Part shown: piece by piece, positions 60,101 to 64,000 of the stretch | Layout of the letters: the number at the start of each line of letters is the position of its first letter | Position numbering within the stretch: the first letter of the stretch is position 1 | Assembly: GCA_030704615.1 (NCBI GenBank) | Contig: CM060733.1 | Span: 8,866,001 to 8,930,000 of the forward strand | DNA: 64,000 bases | Source of the DNA: Takakia lepidozioides | Taxonomy: Eukaryota; Streptophyta; Takakiopsida; Takakiales; Takakiaceae | Reading direction: 5' to 3' | The notes under the pieces: model-generated | Told to the model about the DNA's origin: nothing | Database searches by the model: none | The model's input: only the letters and a program-made list of their open reading frames with translations | Made by a program: the position numbers and the translations under genes

Positions 60101-63100
60101 TGGAGGAAACCTAAACTCCAGCTCACCAAACTGAATATCATAACAACCACCACCTTTACTGCAAACTGATTACATGAAATTCTTTGTAATAGTCATACCT
60201 GCCGAGAGTAGAGCTTTGCCCGGATCTGACGTAGGCATGTCCTCCTCATCAGAGTCCATATCAAGCCCATACCGACTGAAATGCTTCACTTGGAACTTCC
60301 ATTCTCCTTTTAACCCATTATATGAGATGAATTCTGCACCTTGCTCCTCAGTCTTCTTCTTCAACCGTTTCTCAAACTTCTCAACCTCAGGGCCATATGA
60401 GTAATGCTGGCCAGTTTTCTTGTCTACACATTTTACATTTGAGAGGGTCACTTCCGCAGGTTTGTTTAGGCCCTGCCCAACTGATGGCTTCTTGCTCTCA
60501 TCCATATAGACTAGGACTTCACACTTATTAAACTGGATGATGCTTTCTAAGTCCAGTCGCCGCACATCTGTCTCCCCCAGAAACTTGACTGAACCATAGC
60601 CCTGCACATCAAGGATCACAATGAGGTCTTCAACATATCACAAGACTTTTTGAACTCCAAACAATTAGTCACAGCGCAACGAAAGACATACCACTTCCGC
60701 TAGTACTTTTAAAAAAGTAGTTAAGAGCTCACTTCATAGACCGAAACCTAAAAACTCAAGTACTGATGAGCAAATGGCAACCGAGCCGTGGCGAGTTGTC
60801 AATTTACAAAGGAAGATGAACTGCTGCAAGAGGAAATGCAGCAATACATCGACCAAACACAACTACACTGCATCAAAGCCAAAAAACTTTGACACCAAAA
60901 TTCTAAAATGGAAACACTCTTACCAATGCAAGAAATTCACCACTCATAGGTTAGCAAACTTCTACTTAGAGAGGAAGATCGTAAGAGGTATGGTGCATCT
61001 GAGGATAACACCAACAAATCGCCACAACATTTTATCAAGTCAATTAATACCTTTCTCACCAACATCCTAACTGACCCACAGCCATGAAGAGTGAAAATGA
61101 GATATAAGACAAGCTACCCACCTTTCGTCCAACCACAAAGTCGCCAACACGCCGGCAGTACCCAGGTTCTGCTCGTTCCTTCGCAGCAAGTTCTTGGACT
61201 CGTGGCTCTGTGAAATAATCTGAGTGGCGAAGCTTTGGCATTAGGGCCTCAATATCAGCCCCATGTTCATAGGCAATTGCAGCTTCCCCTGCACGATGGC
61301 CTGTAATGGAAATGTAGCCATTCCCCCTGTGATTATGCTCATCGCGTACTCCATTTATCTTTGCAACCTGCTTGGTCAATGGCTTATCTGGTGACTTTGA
61401 GGAAGGTGCTGGAGTCGCCTCCTGACTGGTGTCTACCATATCAGGGCTTGGCCAGCTGTCTGAGGGACCTGATAGAACATTGACACAGATTACTCACCCC
61501 ATGAAAGACGATCTTCTTTGCAGAACTCTCAAATACCATAAAGCACGAAATACAAACTGTCACATGAACAAAATTGTCAATTTCTAGACGCCAGAAGACT
61601 ACACAGGCAAAAGTAGGGACAAAACAGGATGCACTGTGGGAACCAATACAGTGCAGAAATTGTCCTGAAGGAATGCAAGATTCTCAACATTAAGGACACA
61701 AAAACTTCAGCAGAAACAAAGAATATAACAAGACGGGTAGTTAATGGACCATCTTTAGTTAGAGAGCCCAGAAGCTTACTTTCTGCAATAGGCTGAGGAA
61801 TAGCCCCACCACCCATTGCATCCCTTGCCTCCACATCTATACCTGCAAACAATGCGGCACTCATTTCATTAGTTTTGAACTCCATTCAGGACACAGACGA
61901 AGTCATAATATTGGGTTTGGCCAACCAACAACTTCCCACCAGGATTACAAGGAGACCCACATACACACATGATTGATATCTGTGTCCCACCCATGCCTGG
62001 AAAAAAAAGAACAAGACAGAGTTTGCAATACATGAAGACACCCACATACACAAAGACAAAATTAGCAAGTAGACGAACACACTCAGATAGACCACAGCAT
62101 TCTTCTCTGAAATAGGGAGCCCCAAGGAACCCACGCAACCCTTGCCTGAAAATACACTGATTACTGACCATTCATTTGTATGGGTGTGGCGATTTCTCTA
62201 ACATCTGGTGTGCCCTTGACTGCAGATGGAGTTACTGGAGATTGGTCTGGCTGGCGAATAAAGAGAGCTCGTGGATTTTCTCGAGGAACAAACAATACAT
62301 CTGCCTTGGGTGTGGTAGGTGTTTCTTCACCATCACTGAAAAAAGAAACCTGCAATGCAATTTTTAACACAACACAGTCAACACAGAGGTCTCTGCATGC
62401 CAACACCAAATGAAAATATCTAAATGGTTGACTAGAGATTTTAAGTTTCCAAATTCATCACATAACCAATGAAGCCTTACATCATGTTACTTGCGAATCT
62501 CATACTCCCTTGGTCACATATTCCACTCATACTTTATGAATACATTCTATATTAATTACTAGAATGCATCACCTGGAAATCAAAATCATTTAGTTCAAGT
62601 CCCAAATACACAAAGCTGTCCGTCAGGCAAATCAGCGTTGATATGGAACCAAAGTTTACGCAACTAAAAAGCAACTAGAAAAACGAAGGAATGACATGAT
62701 TACCTTCGGGCTGTCTTTCTTGGGATGATACCTCCTTGCATGCATCCGAACCTTGGATCGTTGTGTGATATGCCTTGGTGTCAGCAATGATGTTGTCCGC
62801 ACTTGAGTAGGTTTCTCTGACACCTGTGGCAGTGAATCTAACTGTAAACATTCCTAGCTTTCAATGCAACCACTCAAACTGCATCATAAGAGCAAAGTCC
62901 CTACCAAAGCTTACCATCTTCAGCATTATGACAACCCTTCAGTTAACCAGACGACAATATTAAACATCAAAAGCATAAAACTAGGCCTTTCAGTAATGCA
63001 TCAATAGACGCTTGCAAAGAAAGCAGTGAACTTACCGGCATACTTGAGATCCCATATTGAACTGATGGACCAGAGCCAGCACTACGACCAATCAACATTT

Positions 63101-63634
63101 GAGGCATGGCAGGCAAAGTCCCAAAAGGATTGGTCACCGGAGCAGGTGTTGCTGCCATAACATTCTGAGCAGGCCTGAAAAGCGTGCAACCAACCCAACT
63201 TTTAACACTGACTACACCTTGACTTCAGCAACATCCATTGCAAAATAAAAATGCCTCCAAATTGAAGCCGTCCAAACTTAGCAGAGAGTTTGCTGTTACA
63301 CTGATTAGTACAAAACTTGCACCCATCAAAGATAATTGATCACAGAACTATGCCCCTCCAATCTATCTGGAGCTAGATGCATATGGCTTTACAGATTTGC
63401 ATTTGGAGGTGGTTAATCTGTATGGGAGCTAGTTCCAAGCATGGTTCCTGATATAAAAGGACAAATAAACTTTCAAGCACCGGTGCGGCACAAATTGTTT
63501 AATTAGTATTATCTTTACAAGTTATGAGAAAAAATAGTGTGAGAAATTTCAAAGTTTCAGAGGAGAATCATACTGTTGTTGGCCGAATGCATTTTGCTGG
63601 CCATACGCTGGAGCTGATGGACCGAACATACTAC
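54153..63634 (-). CDS. NUP98-NUP96 nucleoporin precursor, 3' part (FG repeats to C-terminus)
   Basis: Precursor of two pore proteins: the FG nucleoporin NUP98 and the Y-complex scaffold NUP96. Minus-strand exons: 63574-63634, 63036-63174, 62704-62841, 62169-62349, 61780-61842, 61122-61468, 60199-60601, 56635-58664, 56310-56423, 55738-55828 (start uncertain by 3 nt), 55152-55300, 54652-54749, 54153-54354 (stop). All listed joins keep phase, except that one small exon is missing between 56310 and 55828. The first exon has FG motifs ([20 protein letters not shown]). The exons at 61122-61468 and 60199-60601 encode the autoproteolytic domain, ending in HFSRYG, where cleavage after Phe is known for the family. 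The 2 kb exon and those after it encode NUP96 ([54 protein letters not shown]). The N-terminal FG region lies beyond the window. Confidence 0.92.
58665..60198 (-). other. Long intron of the NUP98-NUP96 gene
   Basis: 1.5 kb between the self-cleaving-domain exon and the main NUP96 exon. Donor gtatga at 60198, acceptor ctatgcag at 58665. It contains only short chance frames and no transposon I can name. Confidence 0.6.
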
Positions 63635-64000
63635 CTGGCAATCAGGTCAAAAAATTTACAGGCCATATTTATGCAGGATAACATGCCAACACCTTCGAGG
63701 AAAAGAAAAGAGATACAGCTAAAAATAAGCTCATAACTAGCTGGTAAAACTACTGGAAATCTTCTCTGGGGACGTAAGGAACACCTTGGCTGCAGTATCA
63801 TCCATCATACAACGGATATTTCAAATCTACTATCCTTTTCAAGTAGATATGGCAAGTGTAATCACAAGAACACACTCCAGCCGCAATAGCAGAACAACAA
63901 ACAGAATCTGAAAGCCTGGGCTGGTGTATAATCCATCATACAACGGATATTTCAAATCCATCATGTCATTCTCAGAAACAAATGTAATCACAGGAATACA
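63635..64000 (-). other. NUP98-NUP96 intron, continuing out of the window
   Basis: No exon was recognised. A direct repeat, catcatacaacggatatttcaaat, occurs near 63808 and again near 63934. Confidence 0.5.

Noticed and set aside
1-64000. CRISPR arrays, operons, bacterial ribosome binding sites
   Set aside because: The DNA is eukaryotic; the only regular arrays are the tandem repeat at 15.6 kb and simple repeats, without spacer structure.

Overview
This is nuclear DNA from a green plant of the streptophyte lineage. The evidence is GT-AG spliced genes with long introns, an N-terminal WPP domain on RanGAP, an AKR2-type ankyrin protein, an intron-free CYP710A sterol desaturase, and a mix of Ty3/chromovirus, LINE, hAT and PIF/Harbinger elements. 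The undivided NUP98-NUP96 gene and the transposon-filled introns make me think of a seed-free plant (bryophyte, lycophyte or fern) or a charophyte alga. I cannot name the species from the sequence.

Layout. 0.4-8.8 kb: a plus-strand alpha/beta-hydrolase gene (11 visible exons, 5' end outside the window); its introns are packed with copies of one LINE family. 8.8-28 kb: a gene-poor, transposon-rich block. It holds a degenerate LINE, two pieces of a chromodomain-bearing Ty3 element that lie in opposite orientations but carry complementary halves of pol, a 93-97 bp tandem array with built-in hairpins, an AT-rich island (17.7-19.99 kb), a decayed PIF/Harbinger element and an orphan fragment of a TypA/BipA-type GTPase. 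28.1-29.6 kb: a CYP710A (sterol C-22 desaturase) copy, full length but with two in-frame stops. 30.06-30.36 kb: a cluster of nested palindromes. 31-38 kb: mostly decayed sequence with a few weak exon candidates.

38.1-46.4 kb: two clear housekeeping genes transcribed away from each other. RanGAP (minus) drives the Ran-GTP cycle at the nuclear envelope. AKR2 (plus) is the cytosolic receptor for chloroplast outer-envelope proteins. They share a 431 bp intergenic promoter with three CArG-like boxes in repeated copies of about 37 bp. 46.4-54 kb: intergenic DNA with three DNA transposon-like units that sit almost end to end (a Tourist-like MITE, a 2 kb element with an internal foldback, and a hAT MITE with 8 bp target duplications). 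54.15-63.6 kb: the 3' two-thirds of a minus-strand NUP98-NUP96 gene, running from FG repeats through the self-cleaving domain to the complete NUP96 scaffold part.

RanGAP and NUP98-NUP96 both act at the nuclear pore and in nuclear transport. Nothing suggests an operon-like arrangement. All exon boundaries were inferred by eye from splice signals, reading phase and family knowledge, with no transcript data.
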